From Hygrocybe punicea (Eukaryota; Basidiomycota; Agaricomycetes; Agaricales; Hygrophoraceae): a DNA stretch of 64,000 bases. A program made the translations under genes and the position numbers. Shown one piece after another: positions 1 to 11,640 of this stretch. Position 1 is the stretch's first letter. Every line of letters starts with the position of its first letter. The DNA is taken from positions 1-64,000 of the forward strand of contig OY744469.1 of the NCBI GenBank assembly GCA_963556145.1, read 5' to 3'. The notes under the pieces are model-generated. The model had not been told where the DNA came from. It saw only the letters and a program-made list of their open reading frames with translations, and searched no databases.

Positions 1-785
1 TAACGGCTTCAAAAATCTACTATACTACTACGAGAAAAAAGCGTATGGAATTCATTTCTAACGGCTTCAAAAATCTACTATACTACTACGAGAAAAAAGC
101 GTATGGAATTCATTTCTAACGGCTTCAAAAATCTACTATACTACTACGAGAAAAAAGCGTATGGAATTCATTTCTAACGGCTTCAAAAATCTACTATACT
201 ACTACGAGAAAAAAGCGTATGGAATTCATTTCTAACGGCTTCAAAAATCTACTATACTACTACGAGAAAAAAGCGTATGGAATTCATTTCTAACGGCTTC
301 AAAAATCTACTATACTACTACGAGAAAAAAGCGTATGGAATTCATTTCTAACGGCTTCAAAAATCTACTATACTACTACGAGAAAAAAGCGTATGGAATT
401 CATTTCTAACGGCTTCAAAAATCTACTATACTACTACGAGAAAAAAGCGTATGGAATTCATTTCTAACGGCTTCAAAAATCTACTATACTACTACGAGAA
501 AAAAGCGTATGGAATTCATTTCTAACGGCTTCAAAAATCTACTATACTACTACGAGAAAAAAGCGTATGGAATTCATTTCTAACGGCTTCAAAAATCTAC
601 TATACTACTACGAGAAAAAAGCGTATGGAATTCATTTCTAACGGCTTCAAAAATCTACTATACTACTACGAGAAAAAAGCGTATGGAATTCATTTCTAAC
701 GGCTTCAAAAATCTACTATACTACTACGAGAAAAAAGCGTATGGAATTCATTTCTAACGGCTTCAAAAATCTACTATACTACTAC
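1..785. repeat. 58-bp tandem satellite, 13 full copies plus a partial one
   Basis: Thirteen head-to-tail copies of a 58-bp unit beginning TAACGGCTTCAAAAATC start at 1, 59, 117 and so on to 697. A fourteenth copy starting at 755 stops after 31 bp. The copies look identical, so the array is young or homogenised. It touches the left window edge and probably continues. No ORF spans it, because every frame meets stop codons. Its role (pericentromeric, subtelomeric or neutral minisatellite) cannot be told from the sequence alone. Confidence 0.97.
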
Positions 786-1309
786 AGTTAATAGAAAAAT
801 GTGACGAAATGCTTGCCTTGACATTTGTTTGCTCATCATTTTCATGATTGTCAGAACCTATCACAAAACTCAATATTGTCCTCTCAATAATCATCATTTC
901 CTGTGTCTTTTGGCAGCAATAACCTCCAATTCAGCTGTCTTTATGCTTCTGTCTGTGGCAATGAGTATGAAAAACTTGAAATATGCTGGTGAAACTCAGC
1001 AATGCTGCTAATCATGTGCTTACATAATCTGGCACACCCAAATATGACATTCATGTTACTTGTCTTAATTATTCCTATGATTATCATGGCTGCAACAGTT
1101 GCAACAGTCATTTAATGTTGGTTCGTGATGTGACGCCCCATGATAGAAGATCCACTGGGAGTTACCCACAGGACAACCATACTCCCTCCATGGCAACATG
1201 GTCTTCCCTCCGGCATCTTGCTTCAGATGACTCACATCTCCATATAGTTGTCCTCATCCACCTGCACTTCACCCTCCTTTCGTAACCAGCAAACATCCTG
1301 CCAAATAAT
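786..1309. other. Unassigned sequence
   Basis: There is no recognisable gene or repeat here. Only one short ORF (829-1011) is present, and its product resembles nothing known to me. Confidence 0.5.
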
Positions 1310-2690
1310 ACTGTCTGAGCATGCTTGACCCAGCAGCCAGCCGATTCTCCATGACCCAGAGTTCATTTGGCCAATCAATGTAAGGGACTGTGCCATCTGA
1401 GCATGCTCGACTCATGGACGTACACATTGGTCACTGCAGACATGAAGCCGCCACTCGAGCATGCTTGACTTGCAGACTAAAAAGCCGCGACTCGAGCATG
1501 CTCGACCTGCGGACATAAATATGTCCAATGCCATGCCCCTCCATCCATGCATGGCTCTGTGTCAGTTTATATGATATGGACTTCATCAACTCTCAGTTGC
1601 CACAGGTAGGTATGCTCAAAACACTAGACAGAGTGTTTGGTGCATATCTCATTCAATACTTGTCCGTTTTGCATGATCCGCGGCTTAAAATGACCGCACG
1701 AATGATCTCCACTGATCCACCAGGCAGCCGCGGGTCGAGCACGCTCGAGTCGCGGCGTGTTGGTCCATGAATCAATCATGTTCAAGTCACAGCTTGTCTG
1801 TCCGCGGGTCGAGCATGCTCGACTCGCGGCTTGTATGTCCACAGGATGAGCACACTCAAGTCATGGCTTGTATGTCAACGGGTCGAGTGTGCTCAAGTCA
1901 TGGCTTGTATGTCAACGGGTCGAGTGTGCTCAAGTCACAGCTTGTCTGTCCGCGGGTCGAGCATGTTCGACTCGCGGCTTGTCTGTCCACAGGATCGGCA
2001 CACTCAAGTCATGGCTTGTATGTCAACGGGTCGAGCACACTCAAGTCATGGCTTGTATGTCAACGGGTCGAGTGTGCTCAAGTCACAGCTTGTCTGTCCG
2101 CGGGTCGAGCATGCTCGACTCGCGGCTTGTATGTCCACAGGATCAGCACACTCAAGTCAAGGCTTGTCTACCCACATGTCAAGCATGCTTGAGTGGTGGC
2201 TTGTATGTCTGTTGGTTGAGCATGCACATGTCCCGGCTTGTCTGTCTGTGGGTCAAGCATGCTCAAGTCGCCGCATGAGCATGCTTGAATCGCAGCTTGT
2301 ATGTCTATGAGTCGAGTATGCTTGAGTCAAAGCTTGTCTGTCTACCAGTTGAACACACTGGAGTCGTGGCTTATTGGTCTGTGGGTCGAGCATGCTCAAC
2401 CTGTGGCTTCATGTCTGCAGCATCTAATGTGTGCTTCTGTGGGTCGAGCATGCTGGAGTGGCAGCTTATTGGTCCGCGAGTCGAGCATGCTCGACCCGCG
2501 GCTGCCATGTCTGTCGGGTCAGCATCCTCGAGTTGTTGGAATCTTAGATGTATCATACAAGGACATACTTAATATATTTCTATTCATTGAGTGTGTTTGA
2601 TGCACCGAATGCAGATGCCTGCAATCCAAGTACAGGCAAATTGCAGAATGCTATAGCTTGATTCCGCGGGTCGAGTAAGCTCGACCCGCG
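1310..2690. repeat. Decayed array of ~37-bp palindromic repeats
   Basis: The 16-bp perfect palindrome GTCGAGCATGCTCGAC and mutated versions recur dozens of times, most regularly from about 1730 to 2300, where a ~37-bp unit (palindrome plus a CGCGGCTTGTNTGTCC-type linker) is tandemly arranged. The best full-length palindromes, with CCGCGG-type arms, lie near 2478-2505 and 2663-2690. Because 37 is not a multiple of 3, overlapping ORFs appear in three frames with similar repeated peptides; I treat them as repeat artefacts. Most differences between units are C-to-T or G-to-A at CpG (for example CGACTCGCGG against CAAGTCACAG), as expected from deamination of methylated CpG. Confidence 0.9.
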
Positions 2691-3209
2691 CATATGTTTC
2701 CACCGCTGTACCACACAGCATTCACAGGGCCAAAAATGTACGCATAGTGCATGACATTTTCCATTTCTCACAAGCCCAACGCTAGTCTTAGCCTAACTCT
2801 TTTACAAAACACTATATATAATAATCGTGTTCGCGTCGAAAATGTGGTATCCGGGGCCCCAAATCCAACGCATCCCTGCCCCTATGCCCCAACCCCCACA
2901 CCCCACTTATTCAGCAACCAAGGCACCCCCACCCTGTTTACGGCCATCCCCGACTTGACCACACCTCTGGCATCTCATTCATGTACAGACCTGTAGACTA
3001 TGCATTGTCTATTGAGTATTAATAAAATATTTTCCTTGGTCCAACTTGCTAGATTCTGGAATCCAGAGCCTCTGTTGACTTGTACAAATTCACCTCAATC
3101 AACCAGCTAAATTTTTCAAAGGAGATGATTGTTGATGCTAACAATTGTGCTACCAAATTATTTATGTATCTCAAACCATGCTGCTTGTCCTTCATCACCT
3201 GACAATTCT
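2691..3209. other. Unassigned sequence
   Basis: A C-rich stretch (2850-2960) gives an 81-aa ORF with no recognisable domain. No other structure was seen up to the hAT-type element. Confidence 0.45.
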
Positions 3210-3926
3210 GAAGCAATTAGACTGTCCACAGGCAGGGCCATGAGCCTCTGGCCCTAGGGTCGACCCCGGCCCGGCCCTAAAGGGCCCTCCAATTGAGGGC
3301 CAAGGGCCAAGTCAGTAAACAGCTGGCCCTGAGGGTCGGCCCTGGGCTGGCCCTGGCCCGGCCCTCTTAGATGTCTGAGGTACATGTATGTCATTTAGCT
3401 TACTCTAACCAGGCATGCTTTAGCATTTCCAAAGACACCAGGCTTGAAAAATCTGTTCCCATAGTTGGAGATCCTTTTAGCCTTGGGATCCCCACAGGTT
3501 CATAACTCCATGGTATAAAAGGCTACCAAAATGGCTCATGACTATCTAGCTATAAATACACCCTGAACCCATATTGCTGAGTACATATACTATGACCCTC
3601 AATAATGCCAATGAAGGAATTCAAATTCAGAGGACTGTAAGCTACATGCTGCATACACAGATAAAATGCTTGATGTGGAAGGAGAGATCATGAAGAAATA
3701 TGTTGGGGATTTTGACTTTAATGATGACTATGTGGATTAGAATACTGTGAATGGAGAGTATGTATGGCCCGGGACAAATCTTTGAGATAGAGGGCCAGGA
3801 CTGACCAGGGCCGGCCCTGACCTGGCCTGGCCCTGACCTGGCCCTTATGACCCAGGGCCAGGGCCAGGGCCAGCAAAATCAGGTGAGGGCCAGCCTGGAC
3901 TGACCCATGGACAGTCTAGAAGCAAT
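3210..3926. mobile_element. hAT-type non-autonomous element with 8-bp target duplication
   Basis: The element proper is 3218-3918 (701 bp). It is flanked by a perfect 8-bp direct duplication, GAAGCAAT, at 3210-3217 and 3919-3926. Its ends are 11-bp perfect inverted repeats, TAGACTGTCCA and TGGACAGTCTA. Dense GGGCC/GGCCCTG repeats fill the subterminal ~140 bp on both sides (3228-3365 and 3762-3905), resembling clustered transposase-binding sites. No transposase ORF lies inside. An 8-bp duplication with short inverted repeats is the signature of the hAT superfamily, so this is probably a MITE-like passenger. Confidence 0.85.
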
Positions 3927-6026
3927 ACTCCACTAAATGTAACACCAGCAAATGTCAACTGTAAACTTGCCAAGTTTGCCTCCAACTCATTTGTTTCAGG
4001 TGTGGATTCTTCATCCACCAAGTGTTGAAGGGACACAAGATTAACCAATTTGCAGGGGTTCAAATGGTCAAGGTCGGGATCAGCAGAAGGACTGACATGT
4101 GGCAGGTAGTGGACAAAAGATTGAGAAGGTTTGTGAATGGGCTAAGAAAGAGGCAGCTCCAAATGATTGGAGACAGTTGCTTGGTCCAGTGTTTTGTGGA
4201 TGAAATGATTCAGACACATTAGTACTGTTATGAATGTCCTACATGTCTTCACCAAATTTGAACTGTTGCCAGTGCACTTGTAATGCAATCATGACCAACA
4301 CCATTGTTTTGTACTTGATGGAAATTTGGATGGTTAAAAACTTGCAAATTTCTCATATGGACAGTGAGATTCGGCACCAGTAGAGTGGATTTAGACAATG
4401 TTGAAGACTCCAAGGCCACAAGTCCACTTTACATGGCAAGCAGAGTTGAATACAATAGATGGTGGTACAATTGTGAACAGAGCAGAGACAAGATCATTGG
4501 CAATGAAAGGGACTATGGAGACATATAAAGTGCAGGATGCCCACAATACAGTTATGAGATTGATTTAGAAGTGAGCCCCGAAAGGAGATTCACAACCCAT
4601 ATAAGACATGAAAACATGACCAAACAACTTGATTATGAATCATAATTGATGCCATCATCACATGATAATTAGAAGCCAAACTCGGACTAATTTCCCACAT
4701 TAACACATATTCCCCTCCCAACTTGCATGGACTCTTTCTCCATAACCGGTCCGCCGATTTCTTAGAAAATTGGTACAGAGCACCTCAGTAGTGTTCCCAA
4801 TGGATTGCCAACTTAAATCTGCAACAATTTCATGTCCCAGAATTGTATATATATACATAGAAGACCGGTATAATGGTGGCGTGCAGCATCGCATTTCTGG
4901 GAAATTGTAACTGTGAGAGCCTGGGTGCTGTGCTCAGGCTCGGCTAGTGGTAGTCATCATAATGGTGATAGTGGCGGTGGTAGAGGTGGGCAAGCGAGGC
5001 AAAGGGAGGGGTGAGGACGAGGGGCAAGGACATGGAAGTAGGAAGCGGAGAGGAATGGAACGAATGAGAAAATGTAACGTTAAGTCCCAGCCATGACATC
5101 ATCACAGGCATGCAGTGCTTCATTCTCGTATTGGATATATCTTGTCTTAGTTACACAAAAAAAGAGTTCTTTGTGCACCGGACTACAAGAACATAAGTCT
5201 CTATTTTTTGGTTAGTTTATTCTCATTTTTAATCATTGTCTTCTCTCGGAACGATTTTATTATTTGCAACCCATTTTAAAAAGACTTCTCATATCATATC
5301 CAAATCCTTTTTAAACGTGCGACTTTTCACTGGGGCTCACCCATGACGAATGTGAGATTAGATACCATGTCCTCAGCATCACTGAGTACGGAACAGTATT
5401 GATGCCCGGCCCGCTACAATAAAGTAGGTTGCCTAAGCATGAACCAAGGGGGACAAACACATCCCCCATGATCCTAACCCCCAGAGCCCATTTGGTGGGC
5501 GCTCATTGCTGAGGTCCCTCCAGTCGTTGGTTAACTAATACTTTTGCCCATCATGACAGACAAGGCATACTCTATTAGTTGTCCAACACTATGGATCATT
5601 ACCCTGTCACGATGGACGAGGGCAACGATCCGCATCACACCAACCGCTGTCTAGACCGGCAAGCAGTTGGTGTGAGCAGCAGATGTGTTATCACTCGCCC
5701 TGTCACGATGGACAAGGGCAAGCGCCACCATTCCAATTGCACTGTCGCGATGGACAAGGGCAAAGAGGAATGAGTTTGAAGACGACAAACATCAGCCTTT
5801 TATACATTGCGATGTTTGCCTGTATTTGGTGAGGTCCAATCACGTGTTAGGGTTCGATTCTAAGTCCTTCAAACCTTGTAATCATTCCAGCTATAAGTTA
5901 CATTGTGAGTTGGTGCACCATGGCATTAGTCAACGTAGTCTGATCAGTTTTTTCCCCCTAAACTTGGAATTTAAGCACCCTTGACTCAACAGTCCATTTA
6001 CTGACTTTGCCTGTTAGATTTTACTT
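3927..6026. other. Intergenic region with a short diverged repeat
   Basis: No convincing gene is present. Between 5597 and 5767 the motif TGTCACGATGGACAAGGGCAA-like recurs three times, with a weaker fourth copy near 5550. ORFs here (4022-4222, 5579-5984) show no family features. The last few hundred bases presumably include the promoter of the downstream JmjC-like gene. Confidence 0.45.
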
Positions 6027-9000
6027 ATGATGTCCACTCTACCGGGTTTCAATTATTCGACATCGCGTCTGGCAACTTACCGTGGTTACACTCGAATCCC
6101 AATCGTTGATGATAGGTTTGAGTACTATTTGCCCCCCTTCTCAACCTGTAATGGACGCGATGTCACCATTAATTCAAAACGGTGGGAAATCTGGTCCCCC
6201 AATTCCTCTCAGACACCATTTCTCCCAGGAAAAGTCGGCACCCGGTTTACATACTTACCTCATGCAAATCGGACCTTACGTCGATTTGATGGCCACCTCG
6301 GTCAATTTGATCCTACTGTCGCTCCCCAGTATTACACCGCATCATACCCGTGGCACGCCTTTATCCCACGGCCAACGTCACCACTGACAGTGGAATTTGA
6401 ACCGCTTCATCGGTATTGGGTTTGCAAAGAAAATCACACAGGTCACCTGGAGGACAGATTTCTCAATGCACTCGCGGATCGTTGTCAGGGCGTAGATGCC
6501 GCGATATATCGACTGCGAAAAGTACAGAAGGTGCAAAATAGTTGCATTTTCATCAACTATCCCAAGTACCCCGAGCCGGACGATTTGCTAGATATATCAG
6601 GCGAGCTATCGTGGGAAGATGCCGTGGATAAAACGATGCAGGTTCAAAGAGGCATCAAGGAGAAATTGGCCTGGGTTTCCATGGCTCACAGAATAGAGAG
6701 TGCTGATTGGCCCCCTAATCTGGAATCTCTACACGCGACACCCATCCCACCCGCTAATGAATCCTTTGTGGGTGTTTGGTTAAATGGCTCGGCATCAGAT
6801 GAAAAAATGTCACTTTGGCTACTGGTGACCGGAGGAGTGCCAGGCTTCATTGTTCACGAATACGTCCCTGACGTCGATTTCCCGCATTCAGAGTCATCGC
6901 AGGTCGAAGATCACCGCCGTGCCTCTGCTCTTCCCGATTTCGTTGCAACATCAGAAGTTGCACAGCGTGTTGTGCCTGGTCAAAATTATTATGATGCCTG
7001 TGCCCGGCGACTAAGACTGGCTTGCACATTGGATTTCGATGATTTGGATGAAGATCGCAGTATGCCATCAACCAAACACTCTGGGAATTTGTCTTCGTCA
7101 TGGAGTCAAGGATGGCACCCGCAGGCTGGTTACATACAGACGAAGAAGAAAACTGATGCTTCCATTGGGTATATGGCGCAGCTATGGCACTGCAGCTTCC
7201 TTTCATATGATATAATATCAAAATGCTAACTGAAATGTCTCTTCAGGTTAGCAGCGTCGTCCTATATGTCGGCGAATCCTATTTCAGTGGACACTGGTAC
7301 TTTGCCACATTTTTCTGAGCCATCCCAACGTGACCCCAAGGCACCCGGCCTTAATCTAATTCACCTTTCACCTGAAAGGGAGCCTTGGGTTCGTCCTCCT
7401 CCAATTCAAGCTGTGCCAGCTGGAAAGTGGTCTCACTGGATTGAGGACACCGATGAAAATGATGGATCAATGTATTTGCGTTGGGTCTCAAAAGTGAGCG
7501 TTGTGTCATCAGCCTGTGGTTTATATATCCACTAATCATGTGTCACAAATGGAATGGACATAAAAGTCAGCGCCTTTGTTGAAAGAAGCTGAAGTATTCT
7601 ACTATGATCGCAAGAACCTTCGGATGCTGTACTTCATGGACATACCTGTCTTTCCCGCAGGCACAAAACCGAATCCAGATGAATATGGCGTCCCTGCCCC
7701 ATGCGTTAAGTATTGCCGTCAAACCCAACCACGACTTATCGAGGAATTTCCATCACATTGGATGTACCACAGCAAGGAGCCCGCAAAGCACGATGTAGGT
7801 CGAGTCGCACCATTGCCTTCCGTGGATGATTTGCCTATGAAGAGGAAAGTGATCACTCACGCACCCAATGAGGATGTAATCCCACCAACGCCAGGAAGTC
7901 AGGTTCCATCTGATGCACTTCATATTGTACGTGACAATGTGAATGAGCCTTGCGGTGCCGCAATGAAGAGGAAGAGAGATGGGACTAGAAGCCCGGATCA
8001 GAGTGACGATGGGGATGTGAATATAGAGGATGCAGGACCGGTGATGGCTCATCTTCCCCCAGATTCGAAGAAGTCACGCGTACAAGGTGTCACTGATTAT
8101 GATGATCATGACATAGAACACGATCTGGTCATTGCTCATCAGCCAATGGTATCACAACTGTTATCGCTGATGTTCACGCTTCCTGACAATTTCTCCACAG
8201 GCATCTGAAGTAGGGAGTAGCCTCCGGATGTATGATGCATATTCCATGAACTTGCCCATAGAATATGTCCATTCTTCACCATCTCCCACGGTAGGCTTAC
8301 TCTCACTTGACATCAACAGTCACTGATAATTCTGAAATAGGCTGAGCTTGAATGTCCATTCCTACGTCAACTATTTGACCAAGTCGAGGCTCGATATGTC
8401 AACAACATGCCCGTACACAGACTTCCAAGTGCCCGGGTAGAAGAATATCAGCCCAACACATCGACGGTGTTTGTGGTCAATTGGGAAAAATTCAAGGCCA
8501 TGTCGTCGTCTGCGATACAACAAATATTCCGCCGGCGTCACATTTTGCTTCTGAATGCCCCAATTGAGACGTTTGCCTTTGATAGAGAGGGTCTGGAGCA
8601 CTTGGGTTCTTTGACTACGGTGCGGCCGATGGAGGGTAATGAATCTGATATCGTTGTCCTTTCGAGAAGTTGAACCTATTCATCCACAGCTGGCCAAGTT
8701 CCCAACAACACGAAGACGTCTGAGACCCTGGAGCAAATCTATCTTGCATCCATAGACCCTTCTAGAGCAGAGGTCATGAACCTCAAAAATTTCCCCGTCG
8801 GCCACACCAGCCACGATCTTCCGCCGAAGTTCCGGTGAGCATACAATGGCGATAGCATCAAAACATAGCAACATTTATATCTGATGCATGGCTAGCTAGT
8901 GACTTTGCATCAAGTGAAGTTGCCCGGCGTGAAACTTGGGGCCAACCTGGGTTCCTCGGCTCCAATGGCTTGATTCAAAATGGTGCTTGGGGAAATGCTG

Positions 9001-10131
9001 TGACGAAATTTGCTGCATCCTGGCATTTTGTGGCCAGTAGTTCTGCAAAAGTGGCGATAGTCAGGACAGGTATAGCGTACTGGGTTCTCATGGGGGCAAG
9101 AAACAATGCCACGGAAGGGAACCTAGATGGAGATTTCAGTTCACGGACGGCATACCCTGATAACTGGGTACAGACTCAAGGCCAAGGCAGCACTTTGGGA
9201 CATTGGGATGCAGAGGGGCTGCTGCTGTCCGAAGGCTCTGTGCTGTCAGTAACATTACCATCAATTTGATCCAACCAGAACTCACAACGCCTCCAGATAC
9301 TTGCGCCCATCCACTCCACATCATATCCTGCGCTTACAGGATACGGTCCTTGATGGTTACAATTTTTTGGCGTCATCAACCATTGCCGATTCTTGTTATG
9401 GGGTCATCCATACCTTCGTGCTCAACAATGAGGTCATGAGCCACGAGGGTAGCAATGACCAAACCCTCAAATTGTTGCGGAGGCTGCTCACCATGTGGAT
9501 TGACCACGTCATGAACGAACGGGAAACATCTGGTAATGTTGACTTCCAATTTGCACATATATGTTCTATTCATGTGTCTTTCAATGTGGGCAGCTACATC
9601 CTTCACCAAATCCCACATCCCCAACATTTTGACCAGTCAAGGCCTGATAGAGGTCCTTCTCGTCGGGAATCTCATTGAGTTTGGTGAACTCCTCAACCCA
9701 TGCTACTACCACAAAACAAAACCTCTGCTGGTAATCCAGGAACAAAATCGGGTGCGAACGAAATATCGCCGGTTCCAGTCATGGTTTGCAAACTCATTTG
9801 TTGTATTGATGGACAAATTTTGGGTCAGCAGCTTTTACGTCTTTCAGCGGTCCCTGTTGGATTTCGCTTCCGCTGTTGTGGGGTATAAGTGGGATAGGCA
9901 TGAGATTGCCAAAAATTCCAAGTGTTGCAATGCAAAAGCTTTCGAGTCTTCAACTCGGCGTCACTTTGAAGGAGATTGGCCCGACTTGGTGATGAAGCTG
10001 GATGAACTCCTGAAGAAGCCGTCGAATCAATTTCACTGGACGGGTCCCGAATTTCAAAGGGTGTGTGTCGTCTTTTTCTCCTCTCCCCCTCTAATTTTTG
10101 CCCACAGCCAGATGTTGAGGTGGTGTATTGA
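6027..10131 (+). CDS. JmjC-like (cupin) domain protein, basidiomycete-expanded family
   Basis: Ten exons can be joined in frame: 6027-7168, 7247-7493, 7567-8148, 8201-8290, 8341-8635, 8690-8834, 8900-9244, 9297-9532, 9594-10060, 10108-10131. Introns are ~50-78 bp and all GT-AG. The N-terminal part includes a PWVRPPP...PAGKWS segment that I associate with basidiomycete-specific proteins, followed by a basic, NLS-like stretch (KRKRDG). The C-terminal third resembles the JmjC/cupin fold: an ILLLNAP strand, SWHF at about 9021, AYWVL, WDAEGLLL, and RPSTPHHIL at about 9304. Proteins of this type are related to 2-oxoglutarate/Fe(II) demethylases. The usual HxD is HFV here, so iron binding may be lost. 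The second histidine (PHH) is kept. The start codon and first exon are the least certain, and the last exon is tiny and abuts a pseudogene. A truncated 3' end is possible. Confidence 0.6.
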
Positions 10132-11640
10132 CGGAGCTGTTCGATCTATCCGGCCGTAATTACGAGATCATGAACGCATGCAACTCGGACTCACTTGTCA
10201 TCCATGACCTCGACACTCAGCTCAAGCAATACAAGTCTAGTACGGACTTGCCAAGATTGAACTCCAGAATGTGGAAGTGGGACAGCCACTCCTTCTCCCG
10301 CACTCTGGATTTTTAGTGATGTCCCAGCTTTCCTGCAGGCTCCCAATCTCGACGACCAACTGCCTGTGTCACCGGACAATGGCCTACCTGACATCCACGT
10401 AACCGCCTTCCTTTCTGCGATAGACGATCTCCTAACCTCTGGCCGCTCGAGTTCGCCGACCCGCGTGCTCACACCAATGAAGGCCATTGTCAGAGCTGTC
10501 TCCGCAATCCTTGAGGATATTCGAGCAGCGCACACATTCAGATCGGCAGGACGCAGTCTCTGATATGCTTTCTGCATGGCGAGGGCGAGCGGAAGCCACT
10601 CTCGGTAACCTCGTTGCTGCGTCTCACAAGCGCAGGGATGTCTCCTGTGAGCCTGGTTGATATGGCTGCGAGCCATGTAGCTGCGACTGTTATGGCGGTT
10701 GGGCACGTATTGTCCATACACAAGAACCAAGGCAGAGCAGGAATGGTTCGCTGCCACGTCGTCTGCAGGGTTAGCGGCTCAGGCGCTTCAAATGGATTCG
10801 CACTCGAGACTGTGGAAGAGGGGGGGACTTTCACGCAACGGGAGTACAGGATTGGGAATGATGAAACATCACCTGGGGCTTCGCTGGTGGGGCTTGAGTC
10901 ACCCCCAGCTTGGATGGTGTTAGGTGCGAGGCGCAAGGCCTCGTCGGAACCATCTAGTTCTGATACCAGGTCTCCTCCTCCCAATATTCAATCGGCCCCC
11001 GATCTCGACTGGGGTGCTTGTAACGATTCTGATGCCACAGATGGAGGATGCTTGGTCGGAACTCAAGGTGCCATACTCCATCAAGACTGTCTTCTTTTTT
11101 AAACTGATAGGGTGTGTGTGTGCAGCCGTACCTGAAGGCCCAAATAGAATTGATTGTGTACGCGATCCAGAGCGTTCTTTTGGGAGCCCGTAGCCCGACG
11201 CCATCACGGCGCTTGACGAGAACCTGACGCAGATAAATGCGATTGTGCTGAGCGTTGCCACTATGTGCAAAGACAACCTTCCGCCAAGGTCCGCGGTTGG
11301 CTGTCTCTCCGCACAGCGATTCGCATGGATCATGAGACAGCAAGTGGGTGAGTTGGTTGGAAAACAGCGATGGGGCCTTTCGAACCCATCTTTTTATCGC
11401 CTAACCCGCTCTTTGTCAAAATATGACATGTAAAGTATATTTTGCTTGGCGATGGGCACGGCTCAGTGACGCTTCAATAACAGACACGGGGTTAGCGGCC
11501 CTGTCATTTCGTCGGTTGCTCCACCCTCCTACTCGACAAGATGGTGTGTCGCAATGTTTTGATACTGTGATCAATACCCTTAACACTATGCAGATCCACA
11601 GATGGGCTCGGAGTCAACTTCCCCGTTGAATCACTACTAT
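10132..11640 (+). pseudogene. SPA2-like: Relic of a Spa2-like polarisome gene (C-terminal part)
   Basis: Pieces in three different frames line up in order with the conserved C-terminal half of fungal Spa2, a scaffold of the polarisome at growing hyphal tips. They are DLDTQLKQYK (~10210), TRVLTPMKAIVRAVSAILEDI (~10460-10525), RAEATLGNLVAASHKR (~10590), SAGMSPVSLVDMAASHVAAT (~10630-10690), AWSELK then PYLKAQIELIVYAIQSVL across a plausible intron (~11050-11180), and LDENLTQINAIVL...MCKDNLPP (~11215-11285). At least three frameshifts separate them, so no full-length product can be made. Family assignment is from memory of the Spa2 C-terminus. The N-terminal half is absent, so this looks like a duplicated or transposed gene fragment rather than the working copy. 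Confidence 0.6.

Noticed and set aside
1..785. CRISPR-like regular array
   Set aside because: There are no unique spacers: the whole 58-bp unit is identical, and the window is eukaryotic.
1528..2600. Several overlapping 80-160 codon ORFs with repeated peptides (YVNGSS, STGRACSS)
   Set aside because: They arise from the ~37-bp repeat read in three frames; similar peptides appear in all frames and on the other strand, so they are not genes.
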